Assembly: GCA_910579965.1 (NCBI GenBank)
Contig: CAJTWF010000004.1
Coordinates: forward strand, 1-64,000
Direction of reading: 5' to 3'
Length of the DNA stretch: 64,000 nt
DNA from: an uncultured Oscillospiraceae bacterium
Lineage (GTDB): Bacteria > Bacillota > Clostridia > Oscillospirales > Oscillospiraceae
Under the pieces are notes generated by a model. The model ran no database searches. It was not told where the DNA came from and saw only the letters and a program-made list of their open reading frames with translations. A program made the position numbers and the translations under genes. This document shows positions 23,959 to 32,011 of this stretch, piece after piece. Position 1 is the first letter of the stretch, and every line of letters begins with the position of its first letter.

Positions 23959-25596
23959 ATGAAGAAGTTTTTGCGCACTTTTTTCCTTTGTATGCTTACT
24001 GCGGTCACAATGACTGTTTATGCCCGCGCCGCGGAGGACACACTCAAGGTGGGGCTGTATTACGGCGACGACGCCCTCTTCTCCGCCAACCTTCAGAATT
24101 TCCAGGGCTCGGGCTACCGCCTGGGGTGGTTTGACGAGAACACCCGGGACTTTGTTCAGATCGGCGCGCTGACCCAGGAGAAGATCTCCATGACCGCCGG
24201 CGGCACCTTCTACGTCTCCGGCGGAGCCTACTCCAAAACCCGGCCCAGCCGGGTGGACGCCGCGGTGGGGGGCTACCACGTGCAGCTGGACGAGGAATTC
24301 GCCACTTTCGACGAGGCCGCCTATGTGGCCGCCCAGTTCCAGGAAGCGTTCCCGGCCTTCATCAACAACCGGCACCGGGTCCGCCTGGGCTGCTATGAGA
24401 GCCAGGCGGAGGCGTCCGCCGCCGCGGCCACCTGCGAGACCTATTCCTGGAGCCGTCCCGGCGGGGGAAGCCAGCGGTTTTCCGGCAGCGTGGTCTCCCC
24501 CAGCGCCACCGGCGTGACGGTGACGGCCACCGCTTCCAGCGATGTGCTTTTTCAGTTCGACTGCTCCGGGGCCAAGAGCCTGGGGGTGCTGCCCGACGGC
24601 GGGGCGGGCAAGGCGCTGACCTGGTTCAAGGGATACAAGTGGTACGGCGGGTTTGAGTACCGCCGCAGCACCGGCGGGGCTCTGAACGTCATCAACGTGG
24701 TGGCGCTGGAGGACTACGTGAAGGGTGTGCTGCCCTATGAGATGAGCCCCTCCTGGCCCCTGGAGGCGCTGAAGGCCCAGGCGGTGTGCGCCCGGACCTA
24801 CGCCCTGCTCCAGAGCAAGCACTACGCCGGCTACCGCTTCGACGTGTGCGCCACCACGGACTGCCAGGTCTACCGGGGGGCCAACCAGGCCAACGGCCTG
24901 ACGGACCGGGCGGTGGAGGAGACGGCGGGGGTGCTGGCCATCTACAGGGGGCAGCTGGCGGAGACCTGCTACTACTCCAGCAACGGCGGCGCGTCGGAGA
25001 GCTCGGAGAACGTGTGGTCCTATCCCCAGCCCTATCTGGTGGGGAAGGAGGACCCCTATGAGGGGACTATCGACATCCCGGACTACAGCTACACTATCCA
25101 TTATACCTATAAAGAGCTCACGGACCTTTTGAAGAAGAAGGGGCACTCCATCGGTACGGTGACCAGCGCCTATGTCTCCAAGACCACGCCCATGGGGAAC
25201 GTGGCGGAGCTCACCTTCCGGGACAGCGCCGGGAAGACGGTGACAGTCGCAAAGGAGGACTGCCGGTGGCTGCTCTCCGCCCGCAGTATGCGCTTTACCA
25301 TCTCCGGGGGAGGGGGGAGCGCCGGCCTGGAGGGCCTGTGGACCATCTCCGGCGGCGGCGCCGCGGAGGCGTTCCAGGGGGGAGAGGCGTATGTCATCAC
25401 CCCGGCCGGCATTGAGCTGTTCCAGCGGCCGGCGGAATCCTCCGGCACGGGCGTTACCATCACCGGCACCGGCTACGGCCACGGCGTGGGCATGAGCCAG
25501 TACGGGGCCAAGGCCATGGCACAGCTGGGGAAGACGTACCGGGAGATTCTCTCATTTTATTTTACAGGGATTACATTGGAAGGGGCAGAACGTTGA
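23959..25596 (+). CDS. SpoIID/LytB domain protein
   Basis: A 545-residue exported protein. It has a signal peptide (1-24, ending YARAAE), a Sporulation-related-repeat-like stretch near 110-150, and a SpoIID core at about 240-545. Core motifs are [35 protein letters not shown] and the C-terminal [17 protein letters not shown]. SpoIID enzymes are lytic transglycosylases that cut peptidoglycan during engulfment; related proteins act on amidase function in growing cells. AGGAGG is 4 nt before ATG 23959. Its stop overlaps the queA TTG start. It is longer than B. subtilis SpoIID, so a vegetative role is possible. Confidence 0.9.
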   Translation: MKKFLRTFFLCMLTAVTMTVYARAAEDTLKVGLYYGDDALFSANLQNFQGSGYRLGWFDENTRDFVQIGALTQEKISMTAGGTFYVSGGAYSKTRPSRVDAAVGGYHVQLDEEFATFDEAAYVAAQFQEAFPAFINNRHRVRLGCYESQAEASAAAATCETYSWSRPGGGSQRFSGSVVSPSATGVTVTATASSDVLFQFDCSGAKSLGVLPDGGAGKALTWFKGYKWYGGFEYRRSTGGALNVINVVALEDYVKGVLPYEMSPSWPLEALKAQAVCARTYALLQSKHYAGYRFDVCATTDCQVYRGANQANGLTDRAVEETAGVLAIYRGQLAETCYYSSNGGASESSENVWSYPQPYLVGKEDPYEGTIDIPDYSYTIHYTYKELTDLLKKKGHSIGTVTSAYVSKTTPMGNVAELTFRDSAGKTVTVAKEDCRWLLSARSMRFTISGGGGSAGLEGLWTISGGGAAEAFQGGEAYVITPAGIELFQRPAESSGTGVTITGTGYGHGVGMSQYGAKAMAQLGKTYREILSFYFTGITLEGAER

Positions 25597-26720
25597 AAAC
25601 ACACGACTTTTATTTTGAGCTCCCCCAGGAGCTCATCGCTCAGACCCCCATCGCCCGGCGGGACCAGTCCCGGCTGCTGGCGCTGGATAAGGACACCGGC
25701 AGGTGGGAGCACCGGCGGTTTTTTGAGCTGCCCGGGCTTCTTCGGGCGGGGGACTGCCTGATTATGAACGATTCCCGGGTGCTGCCCGCCCGTCTGCTGG
25801 GCAGCAGGGTGCGGCAGGACGGGACCCTGGGCGGCGCCTGCGAGGTGCTGCTGCTCATTGACCGGGGGGACAACGTCTGGGAGTGCCTGGTACGGCCGGG
25901 GAGAAAGCTGCGCACCGGGGCCCGGGTCTCCTTCGGGGAGGCGGGGGAGCTGACGGCGGAGGTGACAGGCGAGGTGGAGGGCGGCAGCCGGCTGGTCCGC
26001 TTCCACTACCAGGGCATCTTTCTGGAGGTGCTGGAGCGGCTGGGCCGGATGCCCCTGCCGCCGTATATCAGGGAGGAGCTGCAGGACCGGGAGCGGTATC
26101 AGACCGTGTACTCCCGGGTCACCGGCTCCGCCGCCGCCCCCACGGCGGGGCTCCACTTCACCCGGGAGCTGATGGACCGGGTGGAGGCCATGGGGGTGGA
26201 GATCGGCTATGTGACCCTCCACGTGGGCCTGGGCACCTTCCGGCCGGTGAAGGAGGAGGAGATCACGGACCACGACATGCACAGTGAGTACTGCGTCATC
26301 CCCCAGGAGACGGCGGAGCTCATCAACCGCACCAGGGTCCGGGGCGGCCGGGTGATCTGCGTGGGCACCACCTCCTGCCGCACGGTGGAGAGCTGGGCGG
26401 GGGAGGACGGGCACATGGAGGCCCGGGCGGGGTGGACAAAGATCTTCATCTATCCCGGCTACCGGTTCAAGGTGATGGACGCGCTGATCACCAACTTCCA
26501 TCTGCCGGAGAGCACGCTGATTATGTTGGTGTCCGCCCTGGCCGGAAGGGAGAGAGTGCTGGCGGCCTATGAGGAGGCGGTGCGGGAGCGGTACAGGTTC
26601 TTCTCCTTTGGGGATGCGATGTTTATAGCAAGCGGGATAGGAGAAAACGTCCAAAACCCGGAAAAGCCCGAAATATCAAGGGTTTCGGGCTCTGAACGTA
26701 AGCCGGACGGAAATGACTAA
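25593..26720 (+). CDS. queA: S-adenosylmethionine:tRNA ribosyltransferase-isomerase QueA with extended tail
   Basis: A 375-residue enzyme that transfers and isomerises the ribosyl moiety of AdoMet to preQ1 in tRNA, forming epoxyqueuosine. Motifs: [51 protein letters not shown] and [10 protein letters not shown]. The family normally ends right after FGDAM-x-I. Here about 30 extra residues follow (ASGIGEN and onward), read from DNA unlike the rest of the gene. A near copy of the last 20 bases of the true 3' end recurs at 26761-26779, just before an IS256 remnant. The tail is probably an insertion scar; the catalytic core is complete. Translation starts at TTG 25593 with AAGGGG upstream. Confidence 0.9.
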   Translation: MKTHDFYFELPQELIAQTPIARRDQSRLLALDKDTGRWEHRRFFELPGLLRAGDCLIMNDSRVLPARLLGSRVRQDGTLGGACEVLLLIDRGDNVWECLVRPGRKLRTGARVSFGEAGELTAEVTGEVEGGSRLVRFHYQGIFLEVLERLGRMPLPPYIREELQDRERYQTVYSRVTGSAAAPTAGLHFTRELMDRVEAMGVEIGYVTLHVGLGTFRPVKEEEITDHDMHSEYCVIPQETAELINRTRVRGGRVICVGTTSCRTVESWAGEDGHMEARAGWTKIFIYPGYRFKVMDALITNFHLPESTLIMLVSALAGRERVLAAYEEAVRERYRFFSFGDAMFIASGIGENVQNPEKPEISRVSGSERKPDGND

Positions 26721-26779
26721 AAAGCCGGTTGGCTAATCTCGGAGCATTAGGCATCGTTAGCTTTGGGGGGATGTTTATA
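26606..26779. repeat. Imperfect duplication of the queA 3' end
   Basis: CTTTGGGG..GATGTTTATA occurs at 26606-26627 inside queA and again at 26761-26779. The 133 bases between them encode the abnormal QueA tail and hold a 9-bp hairpin AGCCCGAAA / TTTCGGGCT (26665-26691). A duplicated gene 3' end is what site-specific integration leaves behind, but no integrase is present. Confidence 0.55.
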
Positions 26780-27109
26780 AATACAAAAATCGAAATTGGT
26801 GAATAAAAGCCAAAAGGCACTGCTTTCACGCCGTCGATACCGCTCTAAAATCGCTGTTTCGAAAGAGACTCCCTTCAGGCGGGGTACGTGGAGCGTAACA
26901 TCGCCGGTGGTGGTGGTAAGGTTTCGGCTGTATTGACCACTGCGGCGCCCCTGGCGAGCCTCATTCCGCTCATACCGGGCTGCCTGAGTCAGTTTCTCCG
27001 CCTCCTGCTCCAGCAGCTCATTCAGCGTTTCTTCCACACTCCCACGAACCAGCTCCTTAAGTTGCCCCTTGATTACTTCTTCATTTACCTGTACAATCTT
27101 CTCTGACAT
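26747..27109 (-). pseudogene. IS256 (mutator) family transposase, N-terminal fragment
   Basis: About 95 residues from the start codon match the N-terminus of IS256-type transposases: a helical, Gln/Glu-rich start with EETLNELLEQEAEKLTQA, YERNEARQGRRSG, LTTTTGDVTLHVPRLKGVSF and ERYRRRESS. Normal length is about 400 residues. Here the frame leaves the family after ERYRRRESS (near 26818) and ends within about 23 unrelated residues, so the DDE catalytic domain is missing. ATG 27109 has a GAGAGGAGA ribosome binding site. It cannot transpose by itself. Confidence 0.85.
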
Positions 27110-27205
27110 GGTTTGCTGTCTCCTCTCGGAATGGTGTGTCGCTGCTTCATTCTACCAGAGGGCTGCAAACCTTGTTTTTATTTGCGCAACTTATTGTACC
27201 TTATT
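26780..27205. mobile_element. Degenerate IS256-family insertion remnant
   Basis: Contains the truncated transposase and its upstream non-coding end. Sequence near 27170-27205 (TTGCGCAACTTATTGTACC) resembles an IS256-type terminal repeat. The other end is lost near 26818. Limits are approximate. The remaining gap to 27292 shows no gene. Confidence 0.55.
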
Positions 27206-27292
27206 CCCGAGTCTTGTCCCCGGCCATGAGCGCTCCTGGGCGCACCCCACACCCCAAACAATCATACAATACAACCAGGGGAGGCGGTGGCA

Positions 27293-27547
27293 TTGCCATA
27301 CTATCTTTTACTAAGCCGCTCGATCACCCACGCCCAGCGCATGAGCCGCGCACTTGAGCGGGCGGGCGTTACTGCCCGCTTCTTCCGGCCCCCTATGGGG
27401 CTGACGGACAGGGGGTGCAGCTATGCCGTGCGCATCGCGGACGGATATCTGCCCACTGCCCTGGAGCGGCTGCGGGCGGAGGGGCTGCTGCCCATGCGGA
27501 TATTTTATGCGGGCAGCGACGGATCGTTCAGCGAAGTTACCATGTAA
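27293..27547 (+). CDS. DUF3343 domain protein (putative Se/S carrier-like)
   Basis: An 84-residue cytosolic protein. YYLLLSRSITHAQRMSRALE and CSYAVRIADGYLP match DUF3343, a small family found beside selenium- or sulfur-transfer genes and described as Se/S carrier-like. One Cys (in RGCSYAV) is the likely carrier residue. TTG 27293 is chosen because GGGGAGG (27278-27284) is 8 nt away; the GTG at 27287 is only 2 nt from it. The next gene is a cysteine-desulfurase-like enzyme, its usual partner. A stable hairpin lies between them. Confidence 0.82.
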   Translation: MPYYLLLSRSITHAQRMSRALERAGVTARFFRPPMGLTDRGCSYAVRIADGYLPTALERLRAEGLLPMRIFYAGSDGSFSEVTM

Positions 27548-27553
27548 ATACAG

Positions 27554-27600
27554 GGGGGAGGCCGCCTGCCGGCTCTGGCATGGGAAAGCGGACCTCCCCC
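27554..27600 (+). terminator. Stable intercistronic hairpin
   Basis: A 12-bp stem (GGGGGAGGCCGC pairing with GCGG-CCTCCCCC, one bulged A at 27592) closes over an inner TGCC/GGCA stem. It separates the DUF3343 gene from the desulfurase gene. There is no clear T-run, so it may attenuate or protect the mRNA rather than terminate it. Confidence 0.55.
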
Positions 27601-27631
27601 TATCTTGTTCTGATCTTGCAGGAGGAACGCG

Positions 27632-28735
27632 ATGATCTACTTTGACAGCGCGGCCACCACGCTGCAAAAGCCGGGCGCCGTACCGGCGGCCGTGGCGGAC
27701 GCGATCCATACCATGACCACCCCTGGAAGGGGGGACCACCCCGCCGCCAGGCTGGCGGCGGAGCTGATGCTGCGCTGCCGGACAGAGGCGGCGGAGCTTT
27801 TCGACGTGTCCCAGCCGGACAACGTCATCCTCACCTCCAACGCTACCCACGCCCTGAACATCGCTGTCAAGAGCCTGGTGTCCCCGGGGGATACGGTGGT
27901 GATCTCCGGCTATGAGCACAACGCCGTCACCCGGCCGCTCCATGCCATCGGCAGTGTGTCCGTGCGCATTGTCAACGGCCGTCTCTTCGATCCGGCCCAG
28001 ATGGCGGAGGGGTTCCGGCGGGCGGTGGACAGAGGCGTGTCCGCCGTTGTGTGTACCCATATGTCCAACGTCTTCGGCTACGTTCTGCCCATAGACGACA
28101 TTGCGGCCGTCTGCCGGGAGAAGGGCGTGCCCCTGATCGTGGACGCGTCCCAGTCCGCCGGCATTCTTCCGGTGAGCCTGGGGCGGTGGGGGGCGGCCTA
28201 TGTGACCATGCCCGGCCACAAGGGGCTCTACGGGCCCCAGGGCACGGGCCTGCTGCTGTGCGGGGAGGGGCAGAGGCCTAAGCCCGTGCTGGAGGGCGGC
28301 ACCGGCAGCCTCTCCAGACTTCAGGAGATGCCGGACTTTCTGCCCGACCGGCTGGAGGCGGGCACCCAGAACGTCCACGGCGCGGCGGGCCTGCTGGAGG
28401 GCCTGCGGTTTGTGCGCCGGATGGGCCTGGAGCGCATCGCCCGCCAGGAGGGGGAGGTGATGGGCGCTCTGGCGGCGGGACTGAAGCGGAAGGGCGGCTA
28501 TCAGGTCTTTGACAGCGGGGCGGACAGCTCCGTGCTCAGCGTGGTGCCCCAGAGGACGGACCCGGAGACCATGGCTGACCGGCTGGCCGCCAAGGGGGTG
28601 GCCGTCCGGGCGGGGCTCCACTGCGCGCCCCTGGCTCACGTCACCGCCGGCACGGCGGAGACCGGTACGCTGCGCTTTTCCGCCTCCCTGTTCAACACCG
28701 TGGAGGAGGCGGAGAAGGTGCTGGAGATGCTCTGA
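27632..28735 (+). CDS. Cysteine desulfurase family protein (class V aminotransferase fold)
   Basis: A 367-residue PLP enzyme. IYFDSAATTLQKP opens the family. The PLP lysine is in MPGHKGLYGPQGTG (about residue 200). The catalytic Cys loop is RAGLHCAPLAH near 330. It belongs by pattern to the TIGR01977 branch of desulfurase-like proteins, which co-occurs with selenium-dependent molybdenum hydroxylase genes, rather than to IscS/NifS for Fe-S assembly. The adjacent DUF3343 gene supports a selenium or sulfur delivery role. GGAGG is 6 nt before the ATG. A terminator follows at 28741. Confidence 0.88.
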   Translation: MIYFDSAATTLQKPGAVPAAVADAIHTMTTPGRGDHPAARLAAELMLRCRTEAAELFDVSQPDNVILTSNATHALNIAVKSLVSPGDTVVISGYEHNAVTRPLHAIGSVSVRIVNGRLFDPAQMAEGFRRAVDRGVSAVVCTHMSNVFGYVLPIDDIAAVCREKGVPLIVDASQSAGILPVSLGRWGAAYVTMPGHKGLYGPQGTGLLLCGEGQRPKPVLEGGTGSLSRLQEMPDFLPDRLEAGTQNVHGAAGLLEGLRFVRRMGLERIARQEGEVMGALAAGLKRKGGYQVFDSGADSSVLSVVPQRTDPETMADRLAAKGVAVRAGLHCAPLAHVTAGTAETGTLRFSASLFNTVEEAEKVLEML

Positions 28736-28740
28736 AAATT

Positions 28741-28766
28741 GCCCGGCAGCGCAGATGCTGCCGGGC
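28741..28766 (+). terminator. Terminator of the DUF3343/desulfurase operon
   Basis: Perfect 10-bp stem GCCCGGCAGC / GCTGCCGGGC with a 6-nt loop, 5 nt past the stop codon. The tail AGAATTT is short of Ts. Confidence 0.75.
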
Positions 28767-28773
28767 AGAATTT

Positions 28774-28935
28774 AGAACCTGTATTCACAGCCGTTGAATG
28801 GGTCTTGGCGGCTCTTTTGCCGCCACTCTTCGTTAAATTTTCTTACCATCCGTCAGGATGCCTGCGAAAATTTGCCTTGATTGGCGGCAAAATCCTCAGC
28901 CAATCCCTCATCCCCCGGCTATGAATACAGGTTCT
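28774..28935. mobile_element. 162-bp MITE-like element
   Basis: Twenty-base terminal inverted repeats AGAACCTGTATTCACAGCCG (28774-28793) and CGGCTATGAATACAGGTTCT (28916-28935) differ at one position. The interior has no coding capacity but several stems (GGCGGC / GCCGCC near 28810, ATTGGC / GCCAAT near 28880-28905). It sits between two convergent operons. A lone 14-bp copy of its end lies at 22664-22677. No transposase with these ends is in the window. Confidence 0.75.
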
Positions 28936-28938
28936 TAT

Positions 28939-29940
28939 TTACGCCCTGCGCCGGCGGGAGAGGAGCGCGTAGAGGGCGAACCACGCCGCCGCGTGGAGGG
29001 CGAGGACGCCGGTATCCGCCCACGCTGTCCCCATGTTCCCGGCGGACATGGCCATAATGCCATCGAAGGCGGGCCGAGAGGGGACGATATTGCAGATCAC
29101 CGCCATCGGTCCGCTTACCCCGATCAAGGCGCACAGAATCGGAACCGCGATGAACACCAGCATGATGATCTTGATATAGACCACGCCAACCATCAGACCG
29201 TCGGAAAGCCGTCCAATAAACAGTCCGATCAGCGCCGCCACAAAGGAGGACAGGAGAATCAGCGCCAGCGTCACCCCTGCGTTCTGCCAGGACAGCCGGA
29301 AGCAGATACACGCCGTCACCATGGACGACAGACTGCCGAACAGGAACCCCACCGCAGCCTTCTGGAGGATGTACTGGCCGGGGGTCATGGGCAGGACCTC
29401 GTTGACGAGGGCCACGCCGTCCTCCTTTTCTGAGATGATATTCATAGCGTTGAAGGTGCAGCCCATGAACATAGCCACGATCAGCACGGCGGGGATAAAG
29501 ATGCCCTGCATGCTCTCCAGGATGTCCGGGCGCTCCCGGGTCAGGACCTCTGCCTGGGCGGCAATCTCCCGCTGGGCATAGAGGGCCGGGAGCGTGGCCG
29601 CCGCCTGTTGGAAAATATCCAGCTCATCCCCGGCCACGGCCGTTCGGATGCCCGCCCCGTCCGCTTCTACGCCGATGACGTTGGTGGAGGGCTCCCTGAT
29701 GGCGGCGGCCAGCTCTGACCGGGTTTCATAGGCAGTTACCGGGCCGTACCGCTCCAGCCATGCGGTGGTCTCGGGGGACAAGCCGTCCTCCAGGACCCCG
29801 AAGTGCAGCTCGCCCAGACTGGACAGATCAATCGCGCCCATCAGGTTCAGCGCTGCCGCGGCCAGGATGGGCAGCAGGAAGGTCATCAGGCAGAACTTGT
29901 CCCGCAAAACGCTTTTGAGCTGATATGGTAAGCCTCTCAT
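28939..29940 (-). CDS. ABC-2 type transporter permease
   Basis: A 333-residue membrane protein with the classic ABC-2 layout. It has one N-terminal membrane segment (about 15-35), a large outside loop (about 40-150), then five segments (about 150-325). NIISEKEDGVALVNEVLPMT near 170 is the conserved cytosolic coupling stretch. It is the last gene of a four-gene transporter operon. With the second permease and ATPase it forms an exporter of unknown cargo, probably controlled by the two-component system upstream. Confidence 0.88.
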   Translation of the reverse strand: MRGLPYQLKSVLRDKFCLMTFLLPILAAAALNLMGAIDLSSLGELHFGVLEDGLSPETTAWLERYGPVTAYETRSELAAAIREPSTNVIGVEADGAGIRTAVAGDELDIFQQAAATLPALYAQREIAAQAEVLTRERPDILESMQGIFIPAVLIVAMFMGCTFNAMNIISEKEDGVALVNEVLPMTPGQYILQKAAVGFLFGSLSSMVTACICFRLSWQNAGVTLALILLSSFVAALIGLFIGRLSDGLMVGVVYIKIIMLVFIAVPILCALIGVSGPMAVICNIVPSRPAFDGIMAMSAGNMGTAWADTGVLALHAAAWFALYALLSRRRRA

Positions 29941-29943
29941 GCC

Positions 29944-30936
29944 CTATCCCTCCCTCCCGATTTCCCGGCGGAACGCAAGCTGTACAGCCAGGAACAGCAG
30001 CGCGATCGCCGCCGCGGAGCCCATGCAGTAGACCGGCGGAATGGCCTCACCAAAGAAGGCGTTTTTCAGCCCCATATAGACGTGGTAGAAGGGGTGCCAG
30101 CCGATCCAGTCAAACTTGATGGACGTATTGGCCGATAGGAATACAGGGGTTGCGGCAAAAATGGCAATCACCAGATAAGCCAAAGTGAATTGCCGGAAGT
30201 CCTTCAGCAGCAGGGCGCAGAGCAGTCCCGTCAGGGCCATCGCCAGGGACAGAACAGCCGTCTGGAGCAGGACCGCCGGCAGAGCCGCCGCCCCCTGGCG
30301 GAGACCAACATTCAGCAGGGTGAGCAGCACCGCGAAAATCAGGTCAGAGACCAGGAACACCGCCAGCTTGGACAGGAGAAACAGGCTTCTCCGCAGGGGG
30401 AGTACGGCGTGGACGCGGACCACCCCCATGCTCTTTTCCTTGAACAGCACAGCGGCGATCCCCAGGAATCCCACAGCGGACAGCTCAAAAAACAGCAGCT
30501 CGCAGGTGATTTCCTTCCGCGCCTTCTGCTCCGGCGTGTTTGTGCCCAGCACCTCCGGGGCGCGGCTGGCCGTGGGCCGCAGCAGGGACAGTGCGTAGTC
30601 CGCCCGGTGGCGGTCAACGTGCTCCGCGCCTCTGTAGAGCAGCACCCGCACATCCCCGGCGCTGGCGTCCAGCCCCACGCCGTTGGCGTCCGCCAGCAGG
30701 GCGGCGTCCATGGCCTCCAGAGAGGAGACGGCCTGCACCAGGGGGGACTTTTCGGTCTGTGTCCCAGCGGGGTCATACAGATAGACATGGTATGGTTCCA
30801 TCTGCATGAAGCGGATATAGCCCAGGTTCACATAGGCCGTATAGAGGACCAGGAAGCCTGCGGCCATCCAAAAGAATTTCCCGGACGCCAGCATCCGGCA
30901 GTCCTTCCGGACCAGGGCGCAAAAGCTCCTCCACAT
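29944..30936 (-). CDS. ABC-2 type transporter permease
   Basis: A 330-residue membrane protein with one N-terminal segment (about 20-40), an outside loop to about 155, and five further segments. LFKEKSMGVVRVHAVLPLRR matches the cytosolic coupling helix of ABC-2 permeases. Its ATG overlaps the ATPase stop (TGATG), and the next permease starts only 3 nt downstream. It probably forms a heterodimer with that permease. Confidence 0.88.
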   Translation of the reverse strand: MWRSFCALVRKDCRMLASGKFFWMAAGFLVLYTAYVNLGYIRFMQMEPYHVYLYDPAGTQTEKSPLVQAVSSLEAMDAALLADANGVGLDASAGDVRVLLYRGAEHVDRHRADYALSLLRPTASRAPEVLGTNTPEQKARKEITCELLFFELSAVGFLGIAAVLFKEKSMGVVRVHAVLPLRRSLFLLSKLAVFLVSDLIFAVLLTLLNVGLRQGAAALPAVLLQTAVLSLAMALTGLLCALLLKDFRQFTLAYLVIAIFAATPVFLSANTSIKFDWIGWHPFYHVYMGLKNAFFGEAIPPVYCMGSAAAIALLFLAVQLAFRREIGREG

Positions 30937-31778
30937 CAGCTGAGCCCCCTTCCCGTATACTGGATGAACATATCCTCCAGAGTCGGCTCCTGGGAGTGGA
31001 CGCTGAGGATCCCGTCGTGGGCAAAGGGCATGTCCAGCTCCGGAGCCTCTATGGTTTTCGTCTCCCGCTGTCCCCGGTACAGATAGTCAATGACCACCCG
31101 GTGATTGCTGTTTTTCTCCTTCAGACGCTTGGGTGTGTCCAGAGCGGCCAGAGCTCCGTTGGATATGAACGCCACCCGGTCGCACAGCAGGTCGGCGTCC
31201 ACCATGTTGTGGGTGGTGATAAACACCGTCGTCCCTTTTTTTCGCTCCTGTTCGATGATCTTGCGGAACAGCACCGCGCCGGAGGGATCCAGGCCGCTGG
31301 TGGGCTCGTCCAGGAACAGCAGCCGGGGGCTGCTGATAAGCGCCCGGGCCATGCTCACCCGCTGACGCATCCCCTTGGAGTAGGAGGACACCGGCTTTTT
31401 CAGAAAGTCCGGCTTAAACTCCAGCATGTCCAGCAGCTCTCCCGCATCCCGCCGCTGCCCTTTGGGATAGAAGGAGGCAAAGTAGTTCAGATTGTCCAGG
31501 GCGCTCAGATTGGCGTACAGATAAGGGAACTCAAACAGGACGCCGATCTTCTGAAAAAACGCCAGCCCATGGACGGCGGAGAGGTCCTGTCCAAACAGGG
31601 ATACTGCTCCGCCGTGTCCCTTCAGGATCCCGGTGAGGATCTTCTGCGTCGTGGACTTGCCGGAGCCGTTGGGCCCCAGGAAGCCGAAGATCTCCCCGTC
31701 CTCCACGGTGAAGCTCAGCCCGCGGAGGGCCTGCCTGCCCCCGCTGTAGGAGAACGTCAGGTTTTTGACCTCGATCAC
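30936..31778 (-). CDS. ABC transporter ATP-binding protein
   Basis: A 280-residue ATPase. Walker A GPNGSGKSTTQK (about 34-45). The signature region reads SYSKGMRQRVSMARALI, with Walker B LLFLDEPTSGLDPSG and switch FITTHNM. A short C-terminal regulatory region follows (about 215-280). GTG 31778 overlaps the stop of the preceding 50-residue membrane protein gene (GTGA), so the two are translationally coupled. Confidence 0.93.
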   Translation of the reverse strand: MIEVKNLTFSYSGGRQALRGLSFTVEDGEIFGFLGPNGSGKSTTQKILTGILKGHGGAVSLFGQDLSAVHGLAFFQKIGVLFEFPYLYANLSALDNLNYFASFYPKGQRRDAGELLDMLEFKPDFLKKPVSSYSKGMRQRVSMARALISSPRLLFLDEPTSGLDPSGAVLFRKIIEQERKKGTTVFITTHNMVDADLLCDRVAFISNGALAALDTPKRLKEKNSNHRVVIDYLYRGQRETKTIEAPELDMPFAHDGILSVHSQEPTLEDMFIQYTGRGLS

Positions 31779-31927
31779 TCGTCATCACCCCACTTTCCGC
31801 GCCGGCTCGCCTTTTGCTCCTGCTGGCGCTTGCTCCACCACTTCATCAATTTGACCTTGAAGGGGATGGAGATGGCAAGCGCCGCCCCGATCACCAGCCA
31901 CCAGTACCACTGCAAGCCTAAGAACAT
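31775..31927 (-). CDS. 50-residue single-pass membrane protein
   Basis: A short gene with convincing signals. AGGAGG lies 7 nt before ATG 31927, and the stop overlaps the ABC ATPase start by four bases. The product begins MFLGLQWYWWLVIGAALAIS, one aromatic-rich membrane helix (about 5-23), followed by a strongly basic tail (KVKLMKWWSKRQQEQKASRR) and an acidic end (GDDE). Such small proteins often stabilise or regulate a transporter. Its ribosome binding site is buried in the terminator-like hairpin 31936-31956. No homologue can be named from sequence alone. Confidence 0.75.
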   Translation of the reverse strand: MFLGLQWYWWLVIGAALAISIPFKVKLMKWWSKRQQEQKASRRGKWGDDE

Positions 31928-31956
31928 AAAAAACCCTCCTTATTTAAGATAAGGAG
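31928..31956 (-). terminator. Terminator/ribosome-binding-site hairpin before the ABC operon
   Basis: Read on the minus strand: an 8-bp stem CTCCTTAT / ATAAGGAG with a 5-nt loop, then GG and six Ts (31928-31933). It can end the upstream two-component operon transcript. The 3' arm is also the AGGAGG of the small membrane protein, so the same hairpin would hide that start. Confidence 0.7.
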
Positions 31957-32011
31957 AGTTTACAGGGGGGAGGTGAAGCGGAGGTGAGGGCTCTGTGAAA
32001 TCCGTGTGAAA

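Noticed and set aside
27554..27600. Selenocysteine tRNA or SECIS-like element near the selenium-type genes
   Set aside because: Too short for selC, no T-loop or acceptor pattern, and no in-frame UGA beside it.
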